Shown here piece after piece: positions 15,600 to 23,928 of a stretch of DNA of 37,348 nucleotides. The stretch spans positions 1-37,348 of the forward strand of contig JABDKL010000113.1 in the NCBI GenBank assembly GCA_013002225.1, written 5' to 3'. The notes beneath the pieces are model-generated. The model was not told the DNA's origin, made no database searches, and saw nothing but the letters and a program-made list of their open reading frames with translations. A program made the translations under genes and the position numbers. Each line of letters opens with the position of its first letter. The stretch's first letter is position 1. Source of the DNA: Winogradskyella sp. (lineage in GTDB: Bacteria; Bacteroidota; Bacteroidia; Flavobacteriales; Flavobacteriaceae).

Positions 15600-16658
15600 A
15601 TGAAATTAAAAAGATTACTTCTGGTTTTTATAGTGTTTGTAGGTGTTTCAAACGTAAAAGCTCAGGAAGAAAAACGATTTAAAATCCATACTGTAGCCTT
15701 CTATAATTTAGAAAATTTGTTCGATACGATTAATGATCCCTTAAAATTTGACGAAGCCAGTCCAATGATGGAGCTTAACGCAAATAGATCTGAAATCTAC
15801 AAGAAAAAAATTAAAAATATGGCTCGCGTTATTGCTAATATTGGTAGCGATATGTCTAATAATGCTCCTGCTGTTGTTGGCGTTTGTGAAATTGAAAATA
15901 GAGCTGTTTTAGAGGATCTGGTAAATGACCCATTACTACTTGCTAAGGATTACGGAATTATACATTTTGAAGGACCAGATAGACGAAGTATTGATGTGGC
16001 TTTATTATATCAGAAAGCCTTATTTAAGCCTTTGGACTCTAGTTCTCATGAACTTATAATATATGATGATCTAAGCCGTAAACGTGTGTATACAAGAGAC
16101 CAATTGTTAGTGTCAGGTGAGCTTGATGGTGATTTAATTCATTTAATTGTAAACCACTGGCCGTCCCGAAGTGGTGGTGAAGCAAGAAGCAGGTCTAAAC
16201 GTGTTGGTGCAGCTAAATTGAATAAACGCATTATTGATTCTATACAATCCAAAGACCCATATGCTAAGATCTTAACTATGGGAGATTTAAATGATGACCC
16301 AACCAACTCTAGTGTAAAGGATGTATTAAAAGCTAAAAAAGATAAGAAAGAAGTTGGACTAAAAGGGATCTACAATCCTTTTGAAAAAATGTTCACTGAA
16401 AAAGGTTATGGCACAACTGCCTATAGAGATGCATGGAGTTTGTTTGATCAAATATTAATGACTAAGCCTCTTATTGAAGATGATTATTCATCGTTCAGAT
16501 TCTGGAAGGCGGGCATTTATAATAAGGCTTATTTAACAAACAAACGTGGTAGGTATGAAGGGTATCCCTTTAGAAGTTTTGCAGACGGTGGTTTTACAGA
16601 TGGGTTTAGTGATCACTTCCCGGTTTATGTTTATTTAATTAAGGAAGTACAGGAATAG
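15600..16658 (+). CDS. Secreted endonuclease/exonuclease/phosphatase (EEP) family protein
   Basis: A 352-residue protein with a signal peptide (about 1-22, ending VKAQE). EEP-fold motifs are present in order: FYNLENLFDTINDP (metal-binding Asn/Glu region), VGVCEIENR (catalytic glutamate), DRRSIDVALLY, LIVNHWPSR, MGDLNDDPTN (Asp/Asn pair) and the final SDHFPVY (catalytic Asp-His). These metal-dependent enzymes cleave phosphodiester or phosphomonoester bonds in DNA, RNA, lipids or inositol phosphates. Because it is exported, extracellular or periplasmic phosphoesters are the likely targets. It is divergent from the TonB receptor/DUF5689 operon. It ends at a strong terminator. Confidence 0.92.
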   Translation: MKLKRLLLVFIVFVGVSNVKAQEEKRFKIHTVAFYNLENLFDTINDPLKFDEASPMMELNANRSEIYKKKIKNMARVIANIGSDMSNNAPAVVGVCEIENRAVLEDLVNDPLLLAKDYGIIHFEGPDRRSIDVALLYQKALFKPLDSSSHELIIYDDLSRKRVYTRDQLLVSGELDGDLIHLIVNHWPSRSGGEARSRSKRVGAAKLNKRIIDSIQSKDPYAKILTMGDLNDDPTNSSVKDVLKAKKDKKEVGLKGIYNPFEKMFTEKGYGTTAYRDAWSLFDQILMTKPLIEDDYSSFRFWKAGIYNKAYLTNKRGRYEGYPFRSFADGGFTDGFSDHFPVYVYLIKEVQE

Positions 16659-16680
16659 CAACAGTATTTTTATTTATAAA

Positions 16681-16710
16681 AAAAGGCGCAAATTATAATT
16701 TGCGCCTTTT
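16681..16710. terminator. Bidirectional terminator between the EEP gene and the cytochrome-like gene
   Basis: A 30-base palindrome (arms AAAAGGCGCAAATT and AATTTGCGCCTTTT around a 2-base centre) flanked by A-rich and T-rich sequence. It lies between converging genes and can end both. Confidence 0.9.
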
Positions 16711-16716
16711 CTATTG

Positions 16717-17142
16717 TTAGAACCATAAATCCCAAGGAATCATATATAAAACTAATGCAAGTGCTATAGAATAAAAAATAGCTAGCATTTTAAATTTTGG
16801 TTTAGAGACTAACTTCTTCTTATGCTTAGAATAGCCTATTGTAACTAAGGCGACAGCAATAATCATTGTTACAGGATGCTCTACAGCTAATTTTCTTAGG
16901 CTATCAGTCTTCATAATTTCACCCATACTATTTTCGTCAAAATACCCTTTGGTAAAGTAGAGTATAATACCCAATAACAGTTGGATATGCATGGTAATTA
17001 ATGCAAATAACGATATCCTGAAATCCTTAGCATCAAACTCCTTGTTACCAAAATATTTAAATAAGGCGTTAGCAGTTGCAAGCACTAAAACAACTAGCAC
17101 CAAATATGCCCAACCCGAATGTATAAATTGCATTGTTTCCAT
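16717..17142 (-). CDS. Small four-helix membrane protein, cytochrome-b-like
   Basis: A 141-residue protein with four predicted membrane helices (about 10-28, 42-62, 88-104 and 118-138). Histidines H8, H52 and H89 lie at or inside the first three helices, an arrangement compatible with haem ligation. Similar Bacteroidota proteins are often labelled cytochrome B, but no characterised member is known to me, so haem binding is inference. The C-terminal loop is basic (SKHKKKLVSKPK). It is probably a single-gene unit, sharing a bidirectional terminator with the EEP gene. Confidence 0.72.
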   Translation of the reverse strand: METMQFIHSGWAYLVLVVLVLATANALFKYFGNKEFDAKDFRISLFALITMHIQLLLGIILYFTKGYFDENSMGEIMKTDSLRKLAVEHPVTMIIAVALVTIGYSKHKKKLVSKPKFKMLAIFYSIALALVLYMIPWDLWF

Positions 17143-17162
17143 TTATTTATGTTTTAAGTGAA

Positions 17163-17170
17163 CAAAAATA
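17163..17170 (-). promoter_or_regulatory. Putative -7 element of the cytochrome-like gene
   Basis: On the minus strand these bases read TATTTTTG, matching TAnnTTTG, 20 bases upstream of the ATG. The nearest TTG is 24 bases upstream of it, longer than ideal. Confidence 0.35.
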
Positions 17171-17299
17171 AGGATTTGAGAACTAACATAATTGCAATTA
17201 AAATCTAATTTAATAAGAAGAGGTCAGCCTGGTACATTTTATCAGTTTCCCAAAGAGGAATTATAATTTTAAAGTTATTACCTATACATATCCTTAACA

Positions 17300-19663
17300 A
17301 TGTCTGTTTTTATGCTATTTTCATCGAAAAGACAATTTTATTTGTCCAACTTATCTATATATTTAAGCGTGAAAAATTTAATCCTAGGACTCAAACTACT
17401 TTTGCTTTTATGTATTTCGGTATTCACAATGGATGCTCATGGACAACTAGGATTTTGTCAAGGAAACTCTGGAGATCCTATTTTTAGTGAAACGTTTGGA
17501 GTAGGAACACAGGATTCTGCCTTGCCTAACGGAACAACTACCTATACCTATGCAAATGGCGCTGATCCTGATGACGGGTTATACACAGTGACAAGCAATA
17601 CTAATTATTTTGATTGGTTTGATATCGATGACCATACACCAAATGATACCAATGGCAGGATGCTTCTCGTTAATTCCAGTTTTAGCGCAGGAGAATTTTA
17701 TAGAACTACTGTCACCGGTCTTTGTGAAAATACAACGTATGAATTCTCGTCCTGGTTAGTAAATCTAACGCCTTCAAATGGATTTTGCGGTAATAGTCAA
17801 ATCCCAATTAATGTGAGGTTTGAAATTTGGGATAGTACAGATACTAATCAGTTAGCATCTGGAACAACAGGCGATATTTTTGGTACATCATCGCCAATTT
17901 GGGATCAATATGCATTGGTTTTTCAAACGAGTCCCGGACAAACCTCTGTAATTTTAAAGATGATTAATAATGGATCCGGAGGTTGCGGTAATGATTTGGC
18001 AATAGATGACATTATTTTTAAAAGTTGTGGGGATTCAATCGCTGTTGAGGATACAAATAATAATAGTTCTACTTCATTTTGCAGTACCCAAGGACCTTTT
18101 TCTGATACTATAACTGCGATTCCGGACAATTCTGTTTTCAGTACACATTTTTACCAATGGCAATCAAGTACTGATAATGTAAATTGGGTTGATATTGTAG
18201 GTGAAACCAACGCAACGATATCAGTTACCGGAATAGCAAATACGACCTATTACAGAGCTAAAGTGGCAGAATCTGCGGCCAACTTAAATAATGTAGACTG
18301 TATTACTTTTTCTGATGTGTACGCCATCATAATTACTCAGGCACCACCACCTCCAACAACTGAATGCTGGGAAACGGCAACTTTTGATGAGAGTACATGT
18401 AGTTGGTCAGTTTCTGGCTCACAACCCGAACAACCAACAACTGAATGTTGGGAAACGGCTTCTTTTAATAATACAACTTGCGCTTGGGAGGTTTTTGGTT
18501 CACAACCTGAAGCGCCTGAAACAGAATGTTGGGAAACTGCTACGTTCGATAATTCAGTTTGTAGATGGCAAGTAACAGGAACACAGCCTGATCAACCAGT
18601 AACTGAATGTTGGGAAATTGCTAATTTTGATGATAATACCTGTAGTTGGATAGTGACAGGTACCCAACCATCTGAACCGACTGATTTAGAATGCTGGGAA
18701 ACAGCAAACTTTAATACTACAACCTGCGCTTGGGAAGTGTCTGGTTCGCAACCAGAACAACCAACTACAGCCTGTTGGGAAACTGCTACTTTTAATGAAA
18801 CTACGTGTTCTTGGGAAGTTACGGGAACTCAGCCTCCAGCACCAACAGCGCTAGAATGTTGGGAGTCTGCAACATTTAATAGTGATATTTGTGAATGGGA
18901 GGTTAGTGGTACAGAACCAGAAGAGCCGACAAACTTAGAGTGCTGGGAAACCGCACAATTTAATGTAGATACCTGTGAATGGGAAGTTACAGGAACGCAA
19001 CCAATTGAATTTAGAGATGAATTTTTGAACCTTTGCGAAAACGATTCCTTGATTTTAGAAGCAACATCGACCATAAATAATCCATCCTATCAGTGGGATA
19101 CTGGTGAGACAACATTTTCAATAAGCGTTGCTATCGCCGGAGACTATGAGGTCGAAGTTTCAGATGATTGTTTAACTGAAATAATTACATTTCATATCAC
19201 TGCTATAGCACCACCAGTAATTGAAGGCATTGTCACAATTGAAAGTTCTATTGTTATAAACTTAACAACATCAGGAAATTATATGTATTCCTTAGATGGC
19301 ATTAATTACCAATCTAGCAATGTGTTCACTAGTATACCAAGCAACCTATATACAATATATGTTAAGTCGGTAGAATGTGATGCCGTCGTATCACAAGACT
19401 ATTTTCATTTTTACATTCAGAAGTTCATTACACCTAACGGCGATGGCAAAAATGATTTCTTTTCAATAAATATTAGTCAATTATTCTCATCAAGCGAGGT
19501 ATATATTTACGATCGCTATGGTAAATTGTTATTCTCTGCAGTAAATAGAGATATTAACTGGGATGGCACCTTTAATGGCAATCCATTACCAACATCAGAT
19601 TACTGGTACTATATGGTATTAGATGAACAAATTTTTAAAGGCCATTTCACCTTAAAACGTTAA
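17300..19663 (+). CDS. T9SS-exported repeat protein with gliding-motility-type C-terminal domain
   Basis: Up to 787 residues. The ATG at 17300 puts 23 residues before the signal peptide; a GTG at 17369 (V)KNLILGLKLLLLLCISVF would give a normal one ending DAHGQ and may be the true start. Residues about 55-245 form a jelly-roll-like domain, with an Ig-like domain after it (about 250-345). Residues 353-571 hold eight tandem 27-28-residue repeats. Further Ig-like beta domains run to about 705. The end (708-787) is a type B T9SS sorting domain: FITPNGDGKNDFF, VYIYDRYGKLLF, WDGTFNGNPLPTSDYWY, GHFTLKR. The protein is probably a cell-surface or released adhesin. Its stop overlaps that of the converging asparaginase gene by four bases. 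Confidence 0.92.
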   Translation: MSVFMLFSSKRQFYLSNLSIYLSVKNLILGLKLLLLLCISVFTMDAHGQLGFCQGNSGDPIFSETFGVGTQDSALPNGTTTYTYANGADPDDGLYTVTSNTNYFDWFDIDDHTPNDTNGRMLLVNSSFSAGEFYRTTVTGLCENTTYEFSSWLVNLTPSNGFCGNSQIPINVRFEIWDSTDTNQLASGTTGDIFGTSSPIWDQYALVFQTSPGQTSVILKMINNGSGGCGNDLAIDDIIFKSCGDSIAVEDTNNNSSTSFCSTQGPFSDTITAIPDNSVFSTHFYQWQSSTDNVNWVDIVGETNATISVTGIANTTYYRAKVAESAANLNNVDCITFSDVYAIIITQAPPPPTTECWETATFDESTCSWSVSGSQPEQPTTECWETASFNNTTCAWEVFGSQPEAPETECWETATFDNSVCRWQVTGTQPDQPVTECWEIANFDDNTCSWIVTGTQPSEPTDLECWETANFNTTTCAWEVSGSQPEQPTTACWETATFNETTCSWEVTGTQPPAPTALECWESATFNSDICEWEVSGTEPEEPTNLECWETAQFNVDTCEWEVTGTQPIEFRDEFLNLCENDSLILEATSTINNPSYQWDTGETTFSISVAIAGDYEVEVSDDCLTEIITFHITAIAPPVIEGIVTIESSIVINLTTSGNYMYSLDGINYQSSNVFTSIPSNLYTIYVKSVECDAVVSQDYFHFYIQKFITPNGDGKNDFFSINISQLFSSSEVYIYDRYGKLLFSAVNRDINWDGTFNGNPLPTSDYWYYMVLDEQIFKGHFTLKR
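18356..19012 (+). repeat. Eight tandem 81-84 base coding repeats (Cys/Trp repeat)
   Basis: Within the T9SS protein, residues 353-571 are eight head-to-tail units of 27, 27, 27, 27, 28, 27, 28 and 28 residues. Consensus: T-x-E-C-W-E-T-A-x-F-(4x)-C-x-W-x-V-(S/T)-G-(S/T)-Q-P-(E)-x-P. Each unit has two cysteines ten or eleven residues apart and two tryptophans, and units are joined by Pro-rich linkers. The DNA copies differ at many silent sites, so the array is old or under selection rather than freshly duplicated. Confidence 0.95.
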
Positions 19664-20742
19664 TTGGTTTGGTGCTTTTCATAAATTCCAATACGCAACT
19701 CACCCTTATCATCCATAGTAGCACGATACATGCCGGCGGTGTTAAATTCCATAACCATATTTCCGTGCTTGTCTACCGCAATAATACCACCAGTACCACC
19801 TAAATTGGTTAATTTATTTTGGATAACTTCTTTTGCGGCTTCCTCTAAAGAAACGTCTTTGTATTCCATCATTGCCGAAATATCATGAGCAATTTGGGCT
19901 CTAATAAAATATTCGCCCCATCCCGTACTTGATACAGCACATGTGGCGTTGTTGGCATAGGTCCCAGAACCGATAATCGGTGCGTCCCCTATTCTGCCAT
20001 AGCGTTTGTTGGTCATACCTCCTGTTGAGGTTCCGGCAGTAAGATTTCCGTTTTTATCTAAGGCAGCACACCCAACTGTTCCATATTTTGAATCTTTAAT
20101 AAAAGGGTCATAAAAAGCCGTTTTACCATCATGGTCTAATTCGGTTTTTTCTTTGTCTTTAATACGTTTTAAAGCATTGTATCTGTTTTCGGTATAGAAA
20201 TAATCTGGCGCTACAATTTGTAAACCTTGTTCTTCAGCAAAGGTTTCAGCACCTTTACCGGATAGCATAACGTGTTCGGATTTTTCCATTACAGCTCTTG
20301 CTAAATTTATTGGATTTCTAACGGTTGTAGTCCCTGCTGAGGCTCCTGCATTTAGTGTTCTGCCATCCATAATCGATGCGTCCAATTCATTGGTTTCGGC
20401 ATTGGTGAAAACAGCGCCTTTACCAGCGTTAAAGAGCGGCGAATCTTCCATAACATTTATCGTTTTTTCTACAGCATCTAAACTACTCCCTCCATTTATT
20501 AAAATGTCGTAACCAACTCTAATCGCTTCTTCGAGCTTAGCTTTGTAGGCCGCCTCACGCTCTGGAGTCATATTCTTTTTCAGGATAGTACCAGCGCCAC
20601 CATGAATAACAATAGCAAATTCTGGCTGCTCAATTTTAGCTTCTTTTTCGGTTTCAACTTTTGATAGATCACTTGAATTATTTGCCTCTTTACACGCAAA
20701 ACAAAATAAAAAAACAAGGATGAATGGAATGATTTTTTTCAT
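19660..20742 (-). CDS. Isoaspartyl peptidase / L-asparaginase (Ntn hydrolase), lipoprotein
   Basis: About 360 residues from the ATG at 20742; the longer reading from 20748 would use a TTG. The N-terminus is a lipoprotein signal (FLFCFAC). The family core follows: IHGGAGTI near 46-54, AGKGAVFTNAETNELDASIMDG near 106-127, and the autocleavage site KYGTVG in which the Thr (about residue 222) becomes the N-terminal nucleophile of the beta subunit. SSTGGMTNK-like loop (TSTGGMTNKRYGRIGD) and GTYANN complete the active site. The enzyme removes beta-aspartyl residues from damaged peptides or hydrolyses asparagine. Lipoprotein export suggests periplasmic action. Confidence 0.94.
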   Translation of the reverse strand: MKKIIPFILVFLFCFACKEANNSSDLSKVETEKEAKIEQPEFAIVIHGGAGTILKKNMTPEREAAYKAKLEEAIRVGYDILINGGSSLDAVEKTINVMEDSPLFNAGKGAVFTNAETNELDASIMDGRTLNAGASAGTTTVRNPINLARAVMEKSEHVMLSGKGAETFAEEQGLQIVAPDYFYTENRYNALKRIKDKEKTELDHDGKTAFYDPFIKDSKYGTVGCAALDKNGNLTAGTSTGGMTNKRYGRIGDAPIIGSGTYANNATCAVSSTGWGEYFIRAQIAHDISAMMEYKDVSLEEAAKEVIQNKLTNLGGTGGIIAVDKHGNMVMEFNTAGMYRATMDDKGELRIGIYEKHQTN

Positions 20743-20864
20743 GTTCAATGTAACTTAGTATTTGGCTTAAAGTTAAACTATTTTACTAAAGCTCACTTCG
20801 ACTTACTGATATATTATTAGTAACTTCGTGGCAATATTTAATAATTCATAAAAAGTAAAGATAT

Positions 20865-22418
20865 ATGGAAGCAATTGCTACCGATTTCGGAATTAAAGAA
20901 GCTTTACGCCAATTAGGAGTAAAGGATATAAATAATGGTACGTCTACAGGAACAAATAATTTTTCGAGTGGAGAAATTATTGAAAGTTACTCGCCGGTAG
21001 ATGGTCAATTAATTGCCAAAGTAAAAACAACAACAAGAGCAGATTACGACAAGGTTATGGACGCTGCCACAATAGCATTTAAAACCTGGCGAGATGTGCC
21101 AGCGCCACAACGAGGTGAAATTGTTCGTCAGTTTGGAAATAAATTAAGAGACTTAAAGGCACCACTTGGAAAATTGGTGTCTTATGAAATGGGTAAATCG
21201 TTGCAGGAAGGCTATGGCGAAGTACAGGAAATGATCGATATCTGTGATTTTGCAGTTGGTTTATCCCGACAATTAAACGGACAAACTATTCCATCGGAAC
21301 GTCCTGGGCATGTCATGCGAGAACAATGGCATCCTTTAGGCGTAGTTGGAATTATCTCGGCATTTAATTTTCCTGTAGCTGTTTGGGCATGGAATACAGC
21401 CTTAGCATGGGTCTGTGGCGATGTGTGTGTTTGGAAAGCTTCTGAGAAAACACCATTATGTTCGATCGCATGCCAAAATATAATTGCAGAAATATTGAAA
21501 GAAAACGAGTTGCCAGAAGGCATCTCGAGCATTATAAACGGAGATTATAGAGTGGGTGAATTTATGACGACAGACACTAGAATTCCTCTAGTTTCTGCTA
21601 CAGGTTCAACCCGAATGGGGCGTATTGTAGGTAAAACCGTTGCTGAACGCTTCGGAAAGTCCTTATTAGAATTAGGTGGCAACAATGCTATTATTATTAC
21701 ACCAACTGCCGACTTAAAAGTGGTCGTTCCTGGTGCTGTATTTGGTGCTGTTGGTACTTGCGGCCAACGTTGTACTTCGACAAGAAGGTTAATTATTCAT
21801 GAATCGGTCTATGATAAAGTTAAAAACGCCATTGTAGGTGCATATGACCAATTAACAATCGGTAATCCTTTGGATGAGAAAAACCACATAGGTCCACTAA
21901 TTGACAAAGATGCCGTTAACATGTATTTAGATGCTATTGAAAAGGCAAAATCTGAAGGTGGACATGTATTAGTTGAAGGTGGTATTTTAGAAGGAGAAGG
22001 ATATGAGTCTGGATGCTATGTAAAACCAGCAATTATTGAAGCAGAAAACGATTATGAAATCGTGCAGCACGAGACTTTCGCACCTGTTCTATACCTCATG
22101 AAGTACTCAGGTGATTTAGAAAACGCCATCGAGAAACAGAATGGTGTAGCTCAAGGATTATCTTCTGCAATTATGACCAATAACATGAAAGAAGCTGAAC
22201 GTTTTTTATCTTATGCAGGTTCAGATTGTGGTATCGCAAATGTAAATATCGGAACATCTGGTGCTGAGATTGGTGGTGCTTTTGGAGGAGAAAAAGAAAC
22301 TGGTGGTGGACGTGAGTCTGGCTCAGATGCCTGGAAAGTATACATGAGAAGGCAAACAAATACCGTTAATTATTCGGATGAATTGCCACTGGCTCAGGGA
22401 ATTAAATTCGACCTTTAG
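20865..22418 (+). CDS. ALDH7-type aldehyde dehydrogenase (alpha-aminoadipic semialdehyde / piperideine-6-carboxylate dehydrogenase)
   Basis: A 517-residue NAD-dependent aldehyde dehydrogenase. Catalytic residues are E269 in LLELGGNNA and C303 in GTCGQRCTSTRR. The substrate-loop GQRCTSTRRL and the long N-terminal segment before YSPVDGQLIAKV are characteristic of the ALDH7 (antiquitin) branch, whose members oxidise alpha-aminoadipic semialdehyde in lysine degradation. GSTRMG (247-252) and FGGEKETGGGRESGSDAWK near the end are further family features. It is a single gene followed by its own terminator. A lysine-catabolic aminotransferase is not next to it, so the pathway is inferred from the subfamily alone. 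Confidence 0.9.
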   Translation: MEAIATDFGIKEALRQLGVKDINNGTSTGTNNFSSGEIIESYSPVDGQLIAKVKTTTRADYDKVMDAATIAFKTWRDVPAPQRGEIVRQFGNKLRDLKAPLGKLVSYEMGKSLQEGYGEVQEMIDICDFAVGLSRQLNGQTIPSERPGHVMREQWHPLGVVGIISAFNFPVAVWAWNTALAWVCGDVCVWKASEKTPLCSIACQNIIAEILKENELPEGISSIINGDYRVGEFMTTDTRIPLVSATGSTRMGRIVGKTVAERFGKSLLELGGNNAIIITPTADLKVVVPGAVFGAVGTCGQRCTSTRRLIIHESVYDKVKNAIVGAYDQLTIGNPLDEKNHIGPLIDKDAVNMYLDAIEKAKSEGGHVLVEGGILEGEGYESGCYVKPAIIEAENDYEIVQHETFAPVLYLMKYSGDLENAIEKQNGVAQGLSSAIMTNNMKEAERFLSYAGSDCGIANVNIGTSGAEIGGAFGGEKETGGGRESGSDAWKVYMRRQTNTVNYSDELPLAQGIKFDL

Positions 22419-22443
22419 ATTTAATTATAAATACTAACTGTAA

Positions 22444-22476
22444 AAAACCGTTTCTAATTTAGAAGCGGTTTTTTTT
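22444..22476 (+). terminator. Rho-independent terminator after the aldehyde dehydrogenase gene
   Basis: AAAACCGTTTCT and AGAAGCGGTTTT form a 12-bp stem with one G-T pair and a 5-base loop, followed by a T run. Confidence 0.88.
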
Positions 22477-22534
22477 GTTGCCTCTTGACATAAGACTTCG
22501 GAATAATTCTTGTTGATGTTAAACTATTAACCCC

Positions 22535-23926
22535 ATGCTTAGTCTAACCGATATGACGCCAATGGAATTTCAACATTTATACTGGAGAGCAGGTTTTGGT
22601 ATTCAACCGAATATTTATGCTAGTACTTCTAAAAAAAGAGAGGATGTTGTTAGTAAACTTTTTGAAGCTTCTAAAGTTGTTTCCCCACTACAAATAGATC
22701 TATCCTATCTCGATAAAATCCATCCAAATGATATTAGAAGAAACCCTGGCTTGGCACGTGAAGTAATAGAAAAAAATAAGAAGAAGATTATAAGTCTAAA
22801 TTATGCGAGCATAAATCGTTTGATGTACCCAAAAGAGTTGTTGCGAGAACGTATGACTTTGTTTTGGATGAATCACTTTGTGTGCAGGGACCATAACCCA
22901 AAATATGTACAACAATTCAACAATACAATTAGGTATTTTGCTTTAGGTGATTTTAGAGCATTTGTTAAGGCTATTTCTAAAGAGGCCGCTATGTTGAGGT
23001 ACTTAGATGGTAAACTTAACAGAAAGCATAAGCCAAATGAAAATTTTTCTCGTGAATTGATGGAACTCTTTACTTTAGGTGAAGGACACTATTCAGAAAA
23101 AAATATTAAGGAAGCAGCCAGAGCCTTTACAGGTTACAACCATAACTTCAATGGGGAGTTTCTATTTAGAGAATTTCAACATGATAATACTTTTAAATCG
23201 TTTTTTGGTGAAACGGGTAATTTTAGTGGTGACGATATCATTGATATAATTTTAAAAAATCAGGAATGCGCACGTTTTATATCTGAAAAGATCTATCGTT
23301 ATTTTGTAAATCCAGTTCCCAATAAAACACATATTGAGGCCATGACCAGTGTCTTTTTTAAGGATTATAATATAGCAAGTCTGATGCGCTTTGTGTTTAT
23401 GTCGGATTGGTTTTATGATGCTAATAATATAGGGTCAAAAATTAAATCACCAATGGATTTATTAGTTGGAATAACCAATACAGTTCCCATAAAATTTGAA
23501 AGGGAAAAAGATCTTATGGTCATCCAAAAAATTCTGGGTCAGATGTTGTTGAATCCGCCAAATGTCGGGGGATGGAAAGGTGATAGAGGGTGGATAGATG
23601 CCAATACGATTATGGTAAGACTTAAGTTGCCATCTTTATTATTAAATAATGCTATAATTTCATTAAAAGAACAAGGTGATTTTAATGATAATTTTAGACA
23701 TAAATACTTTAAACGTAACCTTCATAAATTACCCTTTAAAACCTTGCCAGACTGGGATGAGTTTTTACAGAAGTATGACAATGTTGCGACAAAAGATCTC
23801 CATGATTATATCCTTCAGGGAAAGCTTAATAATGGCACAGCAAATTATCTGGAGAAACTCAGTAAAAAATCAAAGCAAGATTATTGTATTCAAATCATGT
23901 CATTGCCAGAATACCAAATGTGTTAG
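22535..23926 (+). CDS. DUF1800 family protein
   Basis: A 463-residue, mostly helical protein. Family features include the N-terminal LYWRAGFG, RERMTLFWMNHFVCRDHN (about 107-124), the KPNENFSRELMELFTLGEGHYSE segment (about 167-189), EAARAFTGY and the later NPPNVGGWKGDRGWID (about 346-361). There is no obvious signal peptide, unlike some DUF1800 members. The biochemical role is unknown. Genes for DUF1800 and DUF1501 proteins are very often paired, as here, where the next gene starts two bases after this stop. The pair has been proposed to work together in the envelope or in export, but this is not established. Confidence 0.93.
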   Translation: MLSLTDMTPMEFQHLYWRAGFGIQPNIYASTSKKREDVVSKLFEASKVVSPLQIDLSYLDKIHPNDIRRNPGLAREVIEKNKKKIISLNYASINRLMYPKELLRERMTLFWMNHFVCRDHNPKYVQQFNNTIRYFALGDFRAFVKAISKEAAMLRYLDGKLNRKHKPNENFSRELMELFTLGEGHYSEKNIKEAARAFTGYNHNFNGEFLFREFQHDNTFKSFFGETGNFSGDDIIDIILKNQECARFISEKIYRYFVNPVPNKTHIEAMTSVFFKDYNIASLMRFVFMSDWFYDANNIGSKIKSPMDLLVGITNTVPIKFEREKDLMVIQKILGQMLLNPPNVGGWKGDRGWIDANTIMVRLKLPSLLLNNAIISLKEQGDFNDNFRHKYFKRNLHKLPFKTLPDWDEFLQKYDNVATKDLHDYILQGKLNNGTANYLEKLSKKSKQDYCIQIMSLPEYQMC

Positions 23927-23928
23927 TT

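Noticed and set aside
18356-19012. Regular repeats that might suggest a CRISPR array
   Set aside because: The units are 81-84 bases, adjacent without spacers and lie in frame within a long coding region, so they are protein repeats.
22485-22513. TTGACA upstream of the DUF1800 gene, resembling an Enterobacteria-type -35 box
   Set aside because: No TATAAT-like sequence lies 17 bases downstream, and Bacteroidota use a different consensus.
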